Positions 1 to 9,560 of a stretch of DNA of 64,000 nt are shown one piece after another (positions within the stretch are counted from its first letter, which is position 1; each line of letters opens with the position of its first letter). The translations under genes were made by a program, and so were the position numbers. Source of the DNA: Flavitalea plasmicola (GTDB taxonomy: Bacteria; Bacteroidota; Bacteroidia; Chitinophagales; Chitinophagaceae); the NCBI RefSeq assembly GCF_030546645.1, contig NZ_JAUOTO010000008.1:186001-250000 (forward strand), read 5' to 3'. The notes under the pieces were generated by a model. That model was not told the DNA's origin and ran no database searches. It saw nothing but the letters and a program-made list of their open reading frames with translations.

Positions 1-3000
1 GGTCGAACTTTGTCGGTTTTTGTTCCTCCTGGCCGTATGTATAGACGTGCAGCCGGTCGGCTGCAAGGTGCCCTTTTTTAAGGGCTGACCCGGCGTTCTG
101 CAATACGATCAGAACATCGAACAGGGGGTTGCGGCTGATGTCTCTTTGGATGTGGAGATCATTAACCAGGTCTGCAAGCAGGTAGGGTTGGTGTTGGTAG
201 GCGTCCAGGGTTACCTGTCTGACTTTTCCCAGCAGGTCCAGATAACTGTCTTCTCCGCTAAACCGGGTCCTGAGTGCCATGATATTCATGTAATAGCCGA
301 CCTGATCTTCCAGCTCGATGTGCTCACGTCCGGCGATAGAAGTACCGACGACAATATCTGACTGGCCACTGTAGTAATAAAGCAGCGCGTTGACGGCGGC
401 CAGCAATCCCATGAACAAAGTGCCTCCCTGAAGATGGGCGAGCGTGTTCAGCTGACGGCTATTGGTCGCTTCCAGGCTGAGGCGGGTGAGAGCGCCATTG
501 AATGTCTTGACCTGTGGTCGCTGGCGGTCGTAAGGAAGCTCCAGCACCGGCGTTTCCCCCAGGAACTGACGCTGCCAGTACGATTGGTTGATCTTCCTGG
601 TCTCTCCCTCCTGCAGGGACTGTTGCCAGACAGCATAATCCTTGTATTGTATGCGTAATGGAGGTAGCGCATCCGTCTGTCCATGCAGGTACGCGTTATA
701 CAACGTTATCTGTTCGGACATTAAAATGTCCATGGACCATGCATCACTGATGATGTGATGTATGGTATAGACAAAGATCCATTTTTCATGGGCTACCCGG
801 CAAAGGCAGGCGCGGATGAGGGGGAATGCGGCAAGATCGAATGGAGCATGCAGGTCTTCCCGGATCAGCGCCTTCATTTTCCTTTCGGGCTCTTCTTCAT
901 GTGTCAGGTCGAGGCTGTGGATATGAAAGGAGATTGCGTCCTCCGGCAGGATCCATTGCCGCGGTTCATCCTCGTGGTCTTTGCGGATGACGGTCCGGAG
1001 TATCTCATGCCGCCTGATGACCATTCTGAATGCATGATCCAGGGCATCCTTTTGCAGGTCGCCTTCGAACACATAGACCTTTTGAATATTATAGGCGATA
1101 TTTCCTTCTTCGAACTGGCATGATATCCATACCAGGCGCTGGGCGGGCGCCAATGGGTAATGCGGGCCGGAAGGTGCGGGTGAAATAGCGATGAATGGTT
1201 CTTTCGCAGACTGTCTGAGCAGCTTTGCCTGGTCTTCCAGGACAGGGTTCAACAGCAGGTCTTTGATCGTGATGCGGACCCCGAGATCCCGGAGGATCAT
1301 ACTGGCCAGCCGGGTAGCTTTCAGGCTGTGTCCTCCGGACTCGAAGAAATTATCTTTTATGCCTATACGGTCTTTTTCCAACAGTTGCCGCCAGATGGAT
1401 ATCAGTTTTTCTTCCGTATCGTTACTTGGAGGCATATATCTGCCTGCGGCCGACAAGGCCAGTCCTTTTGGGTCTGGCAGGCGTCTCCTGTCCAGTTTCC
1501 CGTTGACCGTCAGGGGCAATTCAGGCAGGCGTACGAATACGGTGGGATGCATATACAGGGGAAGGTGTTGTTCCAGGTGCCTGTAAATCCCGGAGATATC
1601 CGGATCGTTGGCACTTACCAGGTAGGCCACCAGCACAGGTTCTCCATCGCTGCCGGGCTTTTCCGATACAGCCGCAGCTTCGATGCCCTCGCAGGCCTGC
1701 AGGACCTTTTCGACCTCGTCTGGTTCAATGCGATGGCCACGGATCTTTATCTGCCTGTCTTTCCTGCCGCAAAATTCAATATTCCCGTTAGGCAGCCATC
1801 TGCCCAGGTCGCCCGTCCGGTAAATCTTTTCTCCTTTACGAAAAGGATTATCAACGAATTTGGTTTGCATCAGCAGTGGGTTGTTTATATATCCCCCTGA
1901 TAGGCAATCTCCCCCGATACAGATCTCTCCGACGACCTTTTCAGGCAGCAGCTGCAGCTGATCGTCCAGGATATATACGGCGGTATTGGAGATTGGCCGG
2001 CCGATGTAGATACTGTCCATCTTAGTCTTTTCCGATGGCCGGACCACGGCGCCTTCGATCACTGCGGCTATAGCTTCCTGTTCTTCCAGTATTTCCAGCA
2101 GATGCCGGCGCGTGGTGTATGGGTTCATCAAGACCGCTCGCAGCATTACGGCAGGCGGTCCTTCCTGCATCTCGACCTCCGTGTAGGAAACGAAGGAATT
2201 GCCTGCTGCAAACTGGTGCTGCTGTATCTTTTTATTCAGATCATTAAGCGTTTGCGTCCCGGCATATCCGAATGATTTCCCTCGACGGAGATCCCGCAGC
2301 GGGAAGGGAATATACCTGTATAGGACGATGTTGAGGTCTGAGTGCCCGAATAGTTCGAAGGCTTCATTGTCGTTTATGAGTGCCCTGAACATTTGGGCTC
2401 TTTCATAGTTGGATTCGACGATGCCGGCGTAGCCTTCTTTGCCTATTATACTCAGGGCGCCGTGAAGAACGAAAGAAAGGAAGGGCCGGGAGCCTTCGAT
2501 GGTATAGCGGCCCAGGTCCTGGCTGCCTTTGCGGGCCTGATAACGTGCATTATTCTCGGAATATCGGGCCAGGGAAGGATCGCGGAAGAGGCATACACTC
2601 AATCCCATCGGGAGATACAGTTGTTTATGGCCGCAGATGGTAACTGAGTCGCCCATGGATATACCGTCCAGCTTATGCGAAAGAAGATCCGAGAACAGAT
2701 AAGCGCCGCCGAAGGCGGCATCTACGTGAAAATGCACCTGGCACTCCCTGGCGACGGCGCCCAGTTGCCGCAACGGGTCTACATTTCCGGTCTCGGTAAA
2801 CCCCGCAACGCCGATGATAGCAAGGACCAGCGCCCCTCCGGCCTTTTTCCGGCCAACCAGTTCGCGCAGGCCCGCTGAAGCTCCCGGGTCCTTCTTATCC
2901 AGCTCGAAAGGAATAAAGGCTTCCTCTCCCATGCCCAATATCCTGAGGGTTTTACCGATAGAGTAGTGGCATTTCGGGGACCCGATGACGATTGCTTCGG

Positions 3001-6000
3001 TATAATTATATGCAGCCAGCGCTGCGGCCAGCCCCTGCCTTGTCCAGCCCCGGAAGCCTTCTTTTTCCGGCAGCCGGCTTGCAAGGGCATAACTGAGAGC
3101 GGAGACATTCGACAAGGTACCTCCACCTGTGATAATGCCGAGGGCGCCGAAAGCATCTTCCGAACACCGCCGGTAGAATGCGTCCTCTTCCCTGTACACT
3201 GTCCGGTGAAGGCTGGCGATGGTTTGCTTTTCCAGCGAAGTGCCCAGGCCGGATGTTTCCACCTTTACCATGTTCTGGTTCCAAAGGTGCATCAATTTTA
3301 CCAGCTCGTTAAGCACGGGAGGGACAGGGCCGGTCATATGACCGATGAATTTGGGGGACGATACATTGACGATGCCTCCCAGCAAGGTATCTTTTACAAA
3401 AGCGGCATATTCCTCCGGTGAAGTCTTCCCCAGGTCCGGCAACTGGAAAGCAAAGGCATCTGTGAGCCCCGGTCTCCTCACGGATGTTCCGGAGGGTGCT
3501 GCGTCGCTGACGAGCAGCGCGAGTTCGCGGCCTACGCTTTCCCTGAAAAGCAAGGGAACGCCGCCGGTCATGTCCGTAATCCGCCCCCCTGCGGAAGTAT
3601 CATAGCAGGTGGCGTCTGCCGTCACTTCTGTCGAACCATAGATATTCAGCAGCCTGTGTCCGGGGAATACGTCATAGAACTTCTCTACCAGGGCGGCATC
3701 CAGCTTCTCTCCGCTGCAGGTCCATTCCCGGAGAGCTGACAGTTTGTTGCGGCAGGCTTCTTCATCCGAAAGCAGCTGCCGGAGCAGAGAAGGGACAAGG
3801 ACAATCCTGGTAACCTTATGAGCACAAAGGCTCGTCATGAAATGATCGGTATCGAGGACGTCCTGTTTGCTGAATATTACCAGGCGGATGCCTTTTAACA
3901 GCGGTCCGAATATCTCCCACAGATGGTCCACGAAGCTGATGGAGGTCTTCGCGGCACAAACTTCGTCTTCGTTGAAGGGGAAGGCTGCCCACATCCAATG
4001 CAGCCTGTTCTGCAGGTTCCTGTGCGAGATGGCTACGCCCTTGGGCTGACCGATGGAACCGGAAGTGTATATCACGGCGCATGGGTCGTCCGGCGCCGGG
4101 GGAAGGGCCGTACCTGAAAACGTTCCATAAGGCGTGGAGGTCCTGAATCGGCTGATCAGATCTGTATCGATGACCGTTCTGCAACCACTATCCCCGACCA
4201 TGTAGGCTATTCGCGAAGGCGGGTAACCGGGGTCGATCGGAACGTAGGCGCAGCTGTTCTTAAGGACGGCAAGAATGGCGATGATCATCCATTCGCTTCG
4301 CTCCATGCTGATCCCCACCCTATCACCGGGATGCACCCCGTATTCCGTCTGCAGACAACGTTGCAGTTGTCCTGACAGATCGTCCAGCTGCCTGTAAGAG
4401 AATGCACCGGCCCCGGATACCAATGCAATACGATCCGGCCTAGCCGCGGCCTGATCGAGGAAGAGCTGGGTAAGCGTGGCATCTTCCGGGTAGTCCATTT
4501 TCGTGTCGTTAAAGTTTACCAGGAGCCGGTGATGTTCTTCCGGCGTCAGGTAATCCAGGCCGTCCAGGACCACATCCGGATGTTCGACAGCGGCTTCCAG
4601 CAACTGCACGAAATGGTCAGCCATCTGCATGACCGTGCTCTTCAGATAGATATCGCTGTTATATTCTAGGCGGAGCTGGTAATCTTCTCCTTCATCGGAG
4701 AATTCGAAGGACAGGTCGAACTTGCTGCCTGTTTTCCGGCCCATGTCATATTTGCTGATCGAAAGGTCCCCTGCCGCCCTGTCAGCGGTGACATCGCGGT
4801 CCTTCGCATGCTGCAGGACCACCAGTACGTCGAACAACGGGCTGCGGCTTATATCCCTGCGCAAGTCGAGCGCCTGGGTAAGCTCGTCGAAAGGGTAATC
4901 CTGATGAGCCAGTGCTTCGAGGCTGACCTTCCGCGCTGTTCGCAGCAGGTCCCTGAAACTGTCTTGCCTGTTAAATTGCATTCTCAAAGCGAGGGTATTG
5001 ATATAATAGCCTATCTGGTCCTGCAGGACTTCATGATCCCTGCCTGCAACCAGGCTGCCCAGGATAATGTCTTGCTGGTGGGAATAGCGGTGTAATAAAT
5101 TGGCGACTGCCGCCAGGAATCCCATGAACAAAGTGGTGTTCTCTGTTCTGCCAAGGTGTTCCAGCCGGCGGATCAATGCAGCGCCAATGCATTTATGCAA
5201 TTTGTCGCCGTTGTACGTTCTTACGGATGGTCGCGTTTTATCTGCCGGCAATTCCAGCACGGGTAACGCTCCCTGGAGCTGCCGGAGCCAGTAATCCCGG
5301 TGAATGGCAAAGGCTTCGCTATTTACCATCCCACGTTGCCACGCTGCATAATCTTTGTACTGTATCCGCAGCGGCGCTCTTTCGTCCGGCGCACCAATTA
5401 CGGCCGCGTTGTAGGACTGCAGCAATTCCCTGATGAGGATATCCATGGACCAGCCGTCACTGATAATGTGATGCATGGTATAGGAGAATATCCACCGGTC
5501 AGCGGTAAGCTGGTAAAGGGAGGCTTTCAACAGGGGGCCGGCCGCCAGGTCGAAGGCGCGGCAGGCCGATGCACGGAGCATTGCGTTGGCCTGTTCTTCT
5601 GCATCCTGTCCGTACGCACGGAGGTCGTGGCAGTCTACCTGGTAACCCGCATCGTCCGAGGGGCGGATGTATTGCCGGATCTCGCCCTGATCATTAGACC
5701 GGAAGACGGTCCGAAGGCTTTCATGCCGTTCTATCAACTGCCGGAATGCGTATTCCAGGGCAGGCAAATTCAAACTTCCTTCGAATACGCAGGCTCCCGC
5801 CATATTATAAGCCACATTGCCTTCGGGGATCTGGCTCAGTATCCAGATCCTTTGCTGAGAAAAGGAGACAGCGTAGTCGGGCTGATATGCCACCAGGGGG
5901 ATATGATCATTCATCCGGAGATATTCCCGATGGGACCTGATAAAGGCGATGAGGTCCTGCCGGTAGTGTTTTATCTCGGCCAGGAGACCTTCATCCAGCA

Positions 6001-6088
6001 CCCCCCTGGGGGCCCGGATATCCAGCTGATCCCCCACGAGGTCCATGGAGACCCTGAGCTTCTTCAACCTATGATACAGATGTTCCAT
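1..6088 (-). CDS. NRPS (partial, 3' end outside window) with decarboxylase-interrupted beta-alanine module
   Basis: Fourth NRPS of the operon, 2029 residues visible; the frame is open to base 1, so the C-terminus lies outside. Start ATG (6088-6086) overlaps the TAA of the previous NRPS by one base. Domains: TubC-like docking domain (~1-55); condensation domain (~70-500; HHIISDG at 206-212); adenylation domain first part (~530-830; A3 TSGSIGQPKG at 675-684, A5 NIYGSTE at 815-821); inserted PLP decarboxylase (~831-1356); adenylation domain second part (from IGRP near 1362, ending NGKLDR); carrier domain (GGHSL, Ser1588); second condensation domain (1777-1783 reads HHIISDA, Ala for the usual last Gly), cut by the edge. 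Pocket residues by alignment to GrsA: V235 D236 W239 V278 T299 S301 I322 A330 D331, close to the known beta-alanine code VDWVISLADK. Inferred role: add beta-alanine as residue 8 of the peptide. No thioesterase or reductase is visible. Confidence 0.95.
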   Translation of the reverse strand, partial: MEHLYHRLKKLRVSMDLVGDQLDIRAPRGVLDEGLLAEIKHYRQDLIAFIRSHREYLRMNDHIPLVAYQPDYAVSFSQQRIWILSQIPEGNVAYNMAGACVFEGSLNLPALEYAFRQLIERHESLRTVFRSNDQGEIRQYIRPSDDAGYQVDCHDLRAYGQDAEEQANAMLRASACRAFDLAAGPLLKASLYQLTADRWIFSYTMHHIISDGWSMDILIRELLQSYNAAVIGAPDERAPLRIQYKDYAAWQRGMVNSEAFAIHRDYWLRQLQGALPVLELPADKTRPSVRTYNGDKLHKCIGAALIRRLEHLGRTENTTLFMGFLAAVANLLHRYSHQQDIILGSLVAGRDHEVLQDQIGYYINTLALRMQFNRQDSFRDLLRTARKVSLEALAHQDYPFDELTQALDLRRDISRSPLFDVLVVLQHAKDRDVTADRAAGDLSISKYDMGRKTGSKFDLSFEFSDEGEDYQLRLEYNSDIYLKSTVMQMADHFVQLLEAAVEHPDVVLDGLDYLTPEEHHRLLVNFNDTKMDYPEDATLTQLFLDQAAARPDRIALVSGAGAFSYRQLDDLSGQLQRCLQTEYGVHPGDRVGISMERSEWMIIAILAVLKNSCAYVPIDPGYPPSRIAYMVGDSGCRTVIDTDLISRFRTSTPYGTFSGTALPPAPDDPCAVIYTSGSIGQPKGVAISHRNLQNRLHWMWAAFPFNEDEVCAAKTSISFVDHLWEIFGPLLKGIRLVIFSKQDVLDTDHFMTSLCAHKVTRIVLVPSLLRQLLSDEEACRNKLSALREWTCSGEKLDAALVEKFYDVFPGHRLLNIYGSTEVTADATCYDTSAGGRITDMTGGVPLLFRESVGRELALLVSDAAPSGTSVRRPGLTDAFAFQLPDLGKTSPEEYAAFVKDTLLGGIVNVSSPKFIGHMTGPVPPVLNELVKLMHLWNQNMVKVETSGLGTSLEKQTIASLHRTVYREEDAFYRRCSEDAFGALGIITGGGTLSNVSALSYALASRLPEKEGFRGWTRQGLAAALAAYNYTEAIVIGSPKCHYSIGKTLRILGMGEEAFIPFELDKKDPGASAGLRELVGRKKAGGALVLAIIGVAGFTETGNVDPLRQLGAVARECQVHFHVDAAFGGAYLFSDLLSHKLDGISMGDSVTICGHKQLYLPMGLSVCLFRDPSLARYSENNARYQARKGSQDLGRYTIEGSRPFLSFVLHGALSIIGKEGYAGIVESNYERAQMFRALINDNEAFELFGHSDLNIVLYRYIPFPLRDLRRGKSFGYAGTQTLNDLNKKIQQHQFAAGNSFVSYTEVEMQEGPPAVMLRAVLMNPYTTRRHLLEILEEQEAIAAVIEGAVVRPSEKTKMDSIYIGRPISNTAVYILDDQLQLLPEKVVGEICIGGDCLSGGYINNPLLMQTKFVDNPFRKGEKIYRTGDLGRWLPNGNIEFCGRKDRQIKIRGHRIEPDEVEKVLQACEGIEAAAVSEKPGSDGEPVLVAYLVSANDPDISGIYRHLEQHLPLYMHPTVFVRLPELPLTVNGKLDRRRLPDPKGLALSAAGRYMPPSNDTEEKLISIWRQLLEKDRIGIKDNFFESGGHSLKATRLASMILRDLGVRITIKDLLLNPVLEDQAKLLRQSAKEPFIAISPAPSGPHYPLAPAQRLVWISCQFEEGNIAYNIQKVYVFEGDLQKDALDHAFRMVIRRHEILRTVIRKDHEDEPRQWILPEDAISFHIHSLDLTHEEEPERKMKALIREDLHAPFDLAAFPLIRACLCRVAHEKWIFVYTIHHIISDAWSMDILMSEQITLYNAYLHGQTDALPPLRIQYKDYAVWQQSLQEGETRKINQSYWQRQFLGETPVLELPYDRQRPQVKTFNGALTRLSLEATNSRQLNTLAHLQGGTLFMGLLAAVNALLYYYSGQSDIVVGTSIAGREHIELEDQVGYYMNIMALRTRFSGEDSYLDLLGKVRQVTLDAYQHQPYLLADLVNDLHIQRDISRNPLFDVLIVLQNAGSALKKGHLAADRLHVYTYGQEEQKPTKFD
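2021..3598 (-). other. PLP-dependent (PanP/GAD-type) decarboxylase domain inserted in an adenylation domain
   Basis: In-frame insert of about 525 residues (~831-1356 of the NRPS) between adenylation motif A5 and the IGRP segment before A6. It has the features of group II PLP decarboxylases: a PanP-like N-terminal signature (SSPKFIGHMTG, His917), a glycine-rich ITGGGTLSN segment, HVDAAFGG with the cofactor-pairing Asp1123, and GHKQLYLPMG with the Schiff-base lysine Lys1155. Its length fits a whole decarboxylase, not a fragment, and all the expected cofactor residues are present. The family includes glutamate decarboxylase and the PLP-type aspartate 1-decarboxylase PanP, which makes beta-alanine from aspartate. 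Because the surrounding adenylation domain has a beta-alanine-like code, aspartate 1-decarboxylation is the likely reaction. This is inference: glutamate or another acidic amino acid cannot be excluded from sequence alone. Confidence 0.93.
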
Positions 6089-9000
6089 TATAATAAGAAT
6101 TTCTCTTCATCACCGATGAGTTCCACCTGGGCAGTCCCCGTGCCGGCCCATTCAGCCATTTCCAGGTATTCCGCCAGGGCCATGATAGTGGGGTGTAGAA
6201 AAAGGATATCCAATCCAAGCGATATGTTGAATGCGGACCTGATCTTTGCCATGAGCCGCATGGCTTTCAGGCTGTGTCCTCCCAAATCGAAGAAATTATC
6301 ATCGATGCCGACCTTATCACAGGCCAGCACTTCCTGCCAGATGGGCGCTAACTTTTTTTCAAAGATTGTGCGCGGAGCGAGATAGGGTTTCCCTGCCGAT
6401 AGATCGGCAGCATGGGTATGCAGCAGCGCCTTTTTATCGACCTTTCCGTTGCGGGTGAGGGGAATATGGTCTACAGGGATCAATCGTTGCGGGATCATAT
6501 AATAAGGCAGCTGTTTTCGCAGCGCCGCTTCTATGGAAGCCGTCGCCTGTCCGGTGGCGTTCACAGGCTGTTGTTCATTGCCGGCAGGGATGTAGAAGGC
6601 GATCAGGTTCTTTCCTCCTTCTTCATCAGTCTTTGCCAGCACCACAGCTGTCTGCACATCAGGATCTTTTTCGAGGGTCTTTTCTATTTCGCCCAACTCA
6701 ATCCTGTATCCCCTGATCTTCACCTGTTCATCCTTACGACCTATAAATTCCAGCCGTCCATCCGGTTGCCACCTTCCCCAGTCTCCCGTCTTATACATCC
6801 TGTCGCCTTCGACAAAAGGATTGGGGAAGAATTTCAATTTATTCAGTTTTTCGTCAAGGTACCCTCGGGAAAGGCCTTTCCCGCTGATATACATATTGCC
6901 GGGAATACCTATGGGGCAAGGCTGGTCATTGTCATCGAGGATGTAGATCCGCATGTTGGCCAGCGGTTTGCCGATGAGAAAAGGTCCCTCTTCCGACAAC
7001 TCTTCAATGGTGGTTCCCACTGTCGCCTCGGTCGGGCCGTATTCGTTGAATATTCTTACAGAAGGGTTGATGGTTTTCAAAATACGGACGTGTTTACCGG
7101 ACATCTCTTCACCTCCCACCACTACGCAGGAGAGATCGGGAGAGGATAAACCCATGCCGTCCAACAGGGTAATATGGGAGGGAGTGATCTTGGCGCTGTT
7201 GATGCCGCTGCCGGCGCCGAAGCTATGCAAAAGCGCATCAGTGAGGGCATCGCCCGCTTCGTAGAGGTGCAGCCTTCCACCCGTGGTCAGTGGGCAAAAG
7301 ACAGTGGTAACCGTCAGGTCAAAAGACAGGGACGTGAATAGGCCGAAAGAAGGCCGGCCCATGTGGGAGAAGAAATGGTCAACGGACCAGCGAATATAAT
7401 TATAGAGGTTCCCATGTGTGATGGCGCAACCTTTCGGTTCTCCTGTCGATCCGGAAGTATAAATGACATATACGAGTTCGTTCTGGCCGGGCGGGGCATA
7501 CCTGCCATGATGATAAGCCGGTGAATGGACAATATCGTCAAAAGCCGATTCTGTCATGACAACCGCTTCGCAATATCCTAAGGTATCCAAATAACGGGTG
7601 TGTGTTATCAGCACTTTCAGTCCTGTGTTTTTGCAGATGTATTCTTTTCGGGCCACGGGATATTCCGGATCAATAGGTACATAAGCAGCCCCTGTCATCA
7701 TAATACCCAGTATGGATATAATGGCTGCTTCAGACCTGTCCAGCAAGATGCCGACCAGATCGCCTTTTCCAATGTGGTAAGTGTCTGCCAGGAAACCGGC
7801 CAGCCTGCCGGCCTTCCTGTCAAGTTCTCCATAGGAAACGGCAGTGTACCTGCTGGTGAGGGCTATGGTATCCGGCTCCAGGTTTGCATAGTGCCGGAAA
7901 AGAGAGAGCACTGTTTCGGTAGCCGGGTAGTTGATTGCGGTGTCATTGAACTCATACAGCACCTTCTCCCTTTCCTTTTTGCCCAGGTAGATCAGTTGGT
8001 CGATGGGCCGATCGGGGTTTTTTGCAATTGCAGCCAGGAGATTTTCGAGATGTTCTCCCATTCTGGCAACCCTGTCTTCATTAAAGATGTCCGCGTTGAA
8101 CTCGATCAGGAGTGCGAGTCCTTCTCTTGCCTCTGTAAAGAAGAACGTCAGATCGAACTTGCTGTACGTGGTCGTTTCCTCTTCATATCCTTCGACACGG
8201 AGATTGCCTAAACGATCCCATCCATCCTTTCTTTCCATAAATCTGTCCCGGAGCTCGACCATCACATCGAAGAGCAGGTTTCTGCCCATGTCCGTACGCA
8301 GCCGGAGTGTATCCACCAATTCATCGAACGGGAGCTCTTTATGCCGGTAAGCTTCCAGGGACATCTGCCGGACCTCTTTCAGTAATTCGCGATAGCCGGA
8401 AGCTCCTTGCAGTTTTGTCCTTAAAACCAGGGTATTCAAATAGCAGCCTATCTGGTCTTCCAGGTCGCTGTGATCGCGACCTGCGACGGGTGTGCCTATC
8501 AATAGATCGGTCTGTCCCGTATATCGATACAGCAATATGCCGACTGCCGTCAGGAGGCTTATGAACAGGGTCGCGTCGCCTTGCTGTGCAAGGGATTTCA
8601 TTGCAGCCGCCGTTTGTTTGGCGATCACACGCCGGACAGCCCCTCCCCGGTAGGTCCTTACGGCAGGGCGAGCCCGGTCGGAAGGAAGGTCCAAAACGGG
8701 TAGTTCTCCGTCAAGCACACCCAGCCAGTACTTTTTATGGTCATCGTATGTGCCGTCCATCAGCTGTTGCTGCTGCCACGACGCGTAGTCTTTATATTGA
8801 ATGCGTAAAGGGGGCAACGGCTCACTTACGCCTTTTACAGCTGCAGCGTAAAGCCGCAGAAGCTCGTCGATCAGCACATCCATAGACCATCCATCGCTAA
8901 TGATATGATGCAGCGTATAGGTGAAGATCCATTTTGCTTCGTCGACGCGGTAGATGAATGCCCTGATCAGGGGGCCGGAGGATAAGTTGAAAGGCCTGGC

Positions 9001-9546
9001 GGATCCCTCATCGATCAGCCAGTTGACTTTACTGCGACGGTCGTGGTCGTTTCGCAGATCCTCATAGCCGATGTCCAGTCCGGATGCATCGATGGGAAGT
9101 ATAAATTGCTGTAACTCCCCCTGTTCATTCTCCCTGAAGACCGTGCGCAAGCTTTCATGCCGGGCGATGATCTTGTTGACAGCATCTTCCAATGCCCGCC
9201 GGTCCAGCATTCCTGAGAGCATATACGTACCTGACATATTATAGGCTACGTTGGCATCGCCGAGATGGCTTAGCAACCACAACCGCCTTTGAGATGAGGA
9301 CAGGACATAAGAGGGACGTGTGGCGGCTGGCTTTATGCTGTCGAATTTACTGATATTTCCATGTCTCCTCGCAGACAGGTATCCAATGAGAGCAGGTTTC
9401 TGTTCTCTCAGGATCCCGATCCATTCTTCGTCAAGGACGCCCTTTGGTGCATTCACGATCATCTCACCTTCCCTAACGCTGACCAGAATGTTCTTACTTG
9501 CCAATTGCATGATCAATTCGTCCAGTGTCATAATGTGCAATTTCAC
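6088..9546 (-). CDS. NRPS, single module (docking-C-A-T), predicted Asn/Asp
   Basis: 1152-residue single-module NRPS. Domains: TubC-like docking domain (~1-60), condensation domain (~80-510, HHIISDG from residue 213), adenylation domain (~535-1010, A3 YTSGSTGEPKG, A5 NEYGPTE) and carrier domain (LGGHSL, Ser1092). Pocket residues read D-L-T-K-V-G-E-V-G with the A10 lysine, between the published Asn (DLTKLGEVGK) and Asp (DLTKVGHIGK) codes; Glu322 favours Asn. The short C-terminal tail ends in acidic then hydrophobic residues (DEEKFLL), as expected for a partner of the TubC-like docking domain on the next NRPS. It starts 14 bases after the stop of the 3285-aa NRPS, and its own stop overlaps the next start, so translation is probably coupled. 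Inferred role: residue 7 of the peptide. Confidence 0.96.
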   Translation of the reverse strand: MKLHIMTLDELIMQLASKNILVSVREGEMIVNAPKGVLDEEWIGILREQKPALIGYLSARRHGNISKFDSIKPAATRPSYVLSSSQRRLWLLSHLGDANVAYNMSGTYMLSGMLDRRALEDAVNKIIARHESLRTVFRENEQGELQQFILPIDASGLDIGYEDLRNDHDRRSKVNWLIDEGSARPFNLSSGPLIRAFIYRVDEAKWIFTYTLHHIISDGWSMDVLIDELLRLYAAAVKGVSEPLPPLRIQYKDYASWQQQQLMDGTYDDHKKYWLGVLDGELPVLDLPSDRARPAVRTYRGGAVRRVIAKQTAAAMKSLAQQGDATLFISLLTAVGILLYRYTGQTDLLIGTPVAGRDHSDLEDQIGCYLNTLVLRTKLQGASGYRELLKEVRQMSLEAYRHKELPFDELVDTLRLRTDMGRNLLFDVMVELRDRFMERKDGWDRLGNLRVEGYEEETTTYSKFDLTFFFTEAREGLALLIEFNADIFNEDRVARMGEHLENLLAAIAKNPDRPIDQLIYLGKKEREKVLYEFNDTAINYPATETVLSLFRHYANLEPDTIALTSRYTAVSYGELDRKAGRLAGFLADTYHIGKGDLVGILLDRSEAAIISILGIMMTGAAYVPIDPEYPVARKEYICKNTGLKVLITHTRYLDTLGYCEAVVMTESAFDDIVHSPAYHHGRYAPPGQNELVYVIYTSGSTGEPKGCAITHGNLYNYIRWSVDHFFSHMGRPSFGLFTSLSFDLTVTTVFCPLTTGGRLHLYEAGDALTDALLHSFGAGSGINSAKITPSHITLLDGMGLSSPDLSCVVVGGEEMSGKHVRILKTINPSVRIFNEYGPTEATVGTTIEELSEEGPFLIGKPLANMRIYILDDNDQPCPIGIPGNMYISGKGLSRGYLDEKLNKLKFFPNPFVEGDRMYKTGDWGRWQPDGRLEFIGRKDEQVKIRGYRIELGEIEKTLEKDPDVQTAVVLAKTDEEGGKNLIAFYIPAGNEQQPVNATGQATASIEAALRKQLPYYMIPQRLIPVDHIPLTRNGKVDKKALLHTHAADLSAGKPYLAPRTIFEKKLAPIWQEVLACDKVGIDDNFFDLGGHSLKAMRLMAKIRSAFNISLGLDILFLHPTIMALAEYLEMAEWAGTGTAQVELIGDEEKFLL

Positions 9547-9560
9547 ATGAATAAGTCGTC

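Noticed and set aside
2021-3598. Decarboxylase as a separate gene or an assembly artefact splitting the NRPS
   Set aside because: The reading frame is the same from 6088 through the insert to base 1 (codon phase checked at seven motifs), with no stop, and the adenylation domain resumes at the right point.
5300-6385. Long plus-strand frame of 361 codons opposite the NRPS genes (also 9603-10709 and 19454-20947)
   Set aside because: Antisense to intact NRPS domains; the translations show no domain, and open antisense frames are expected from the codon composition of these genes.
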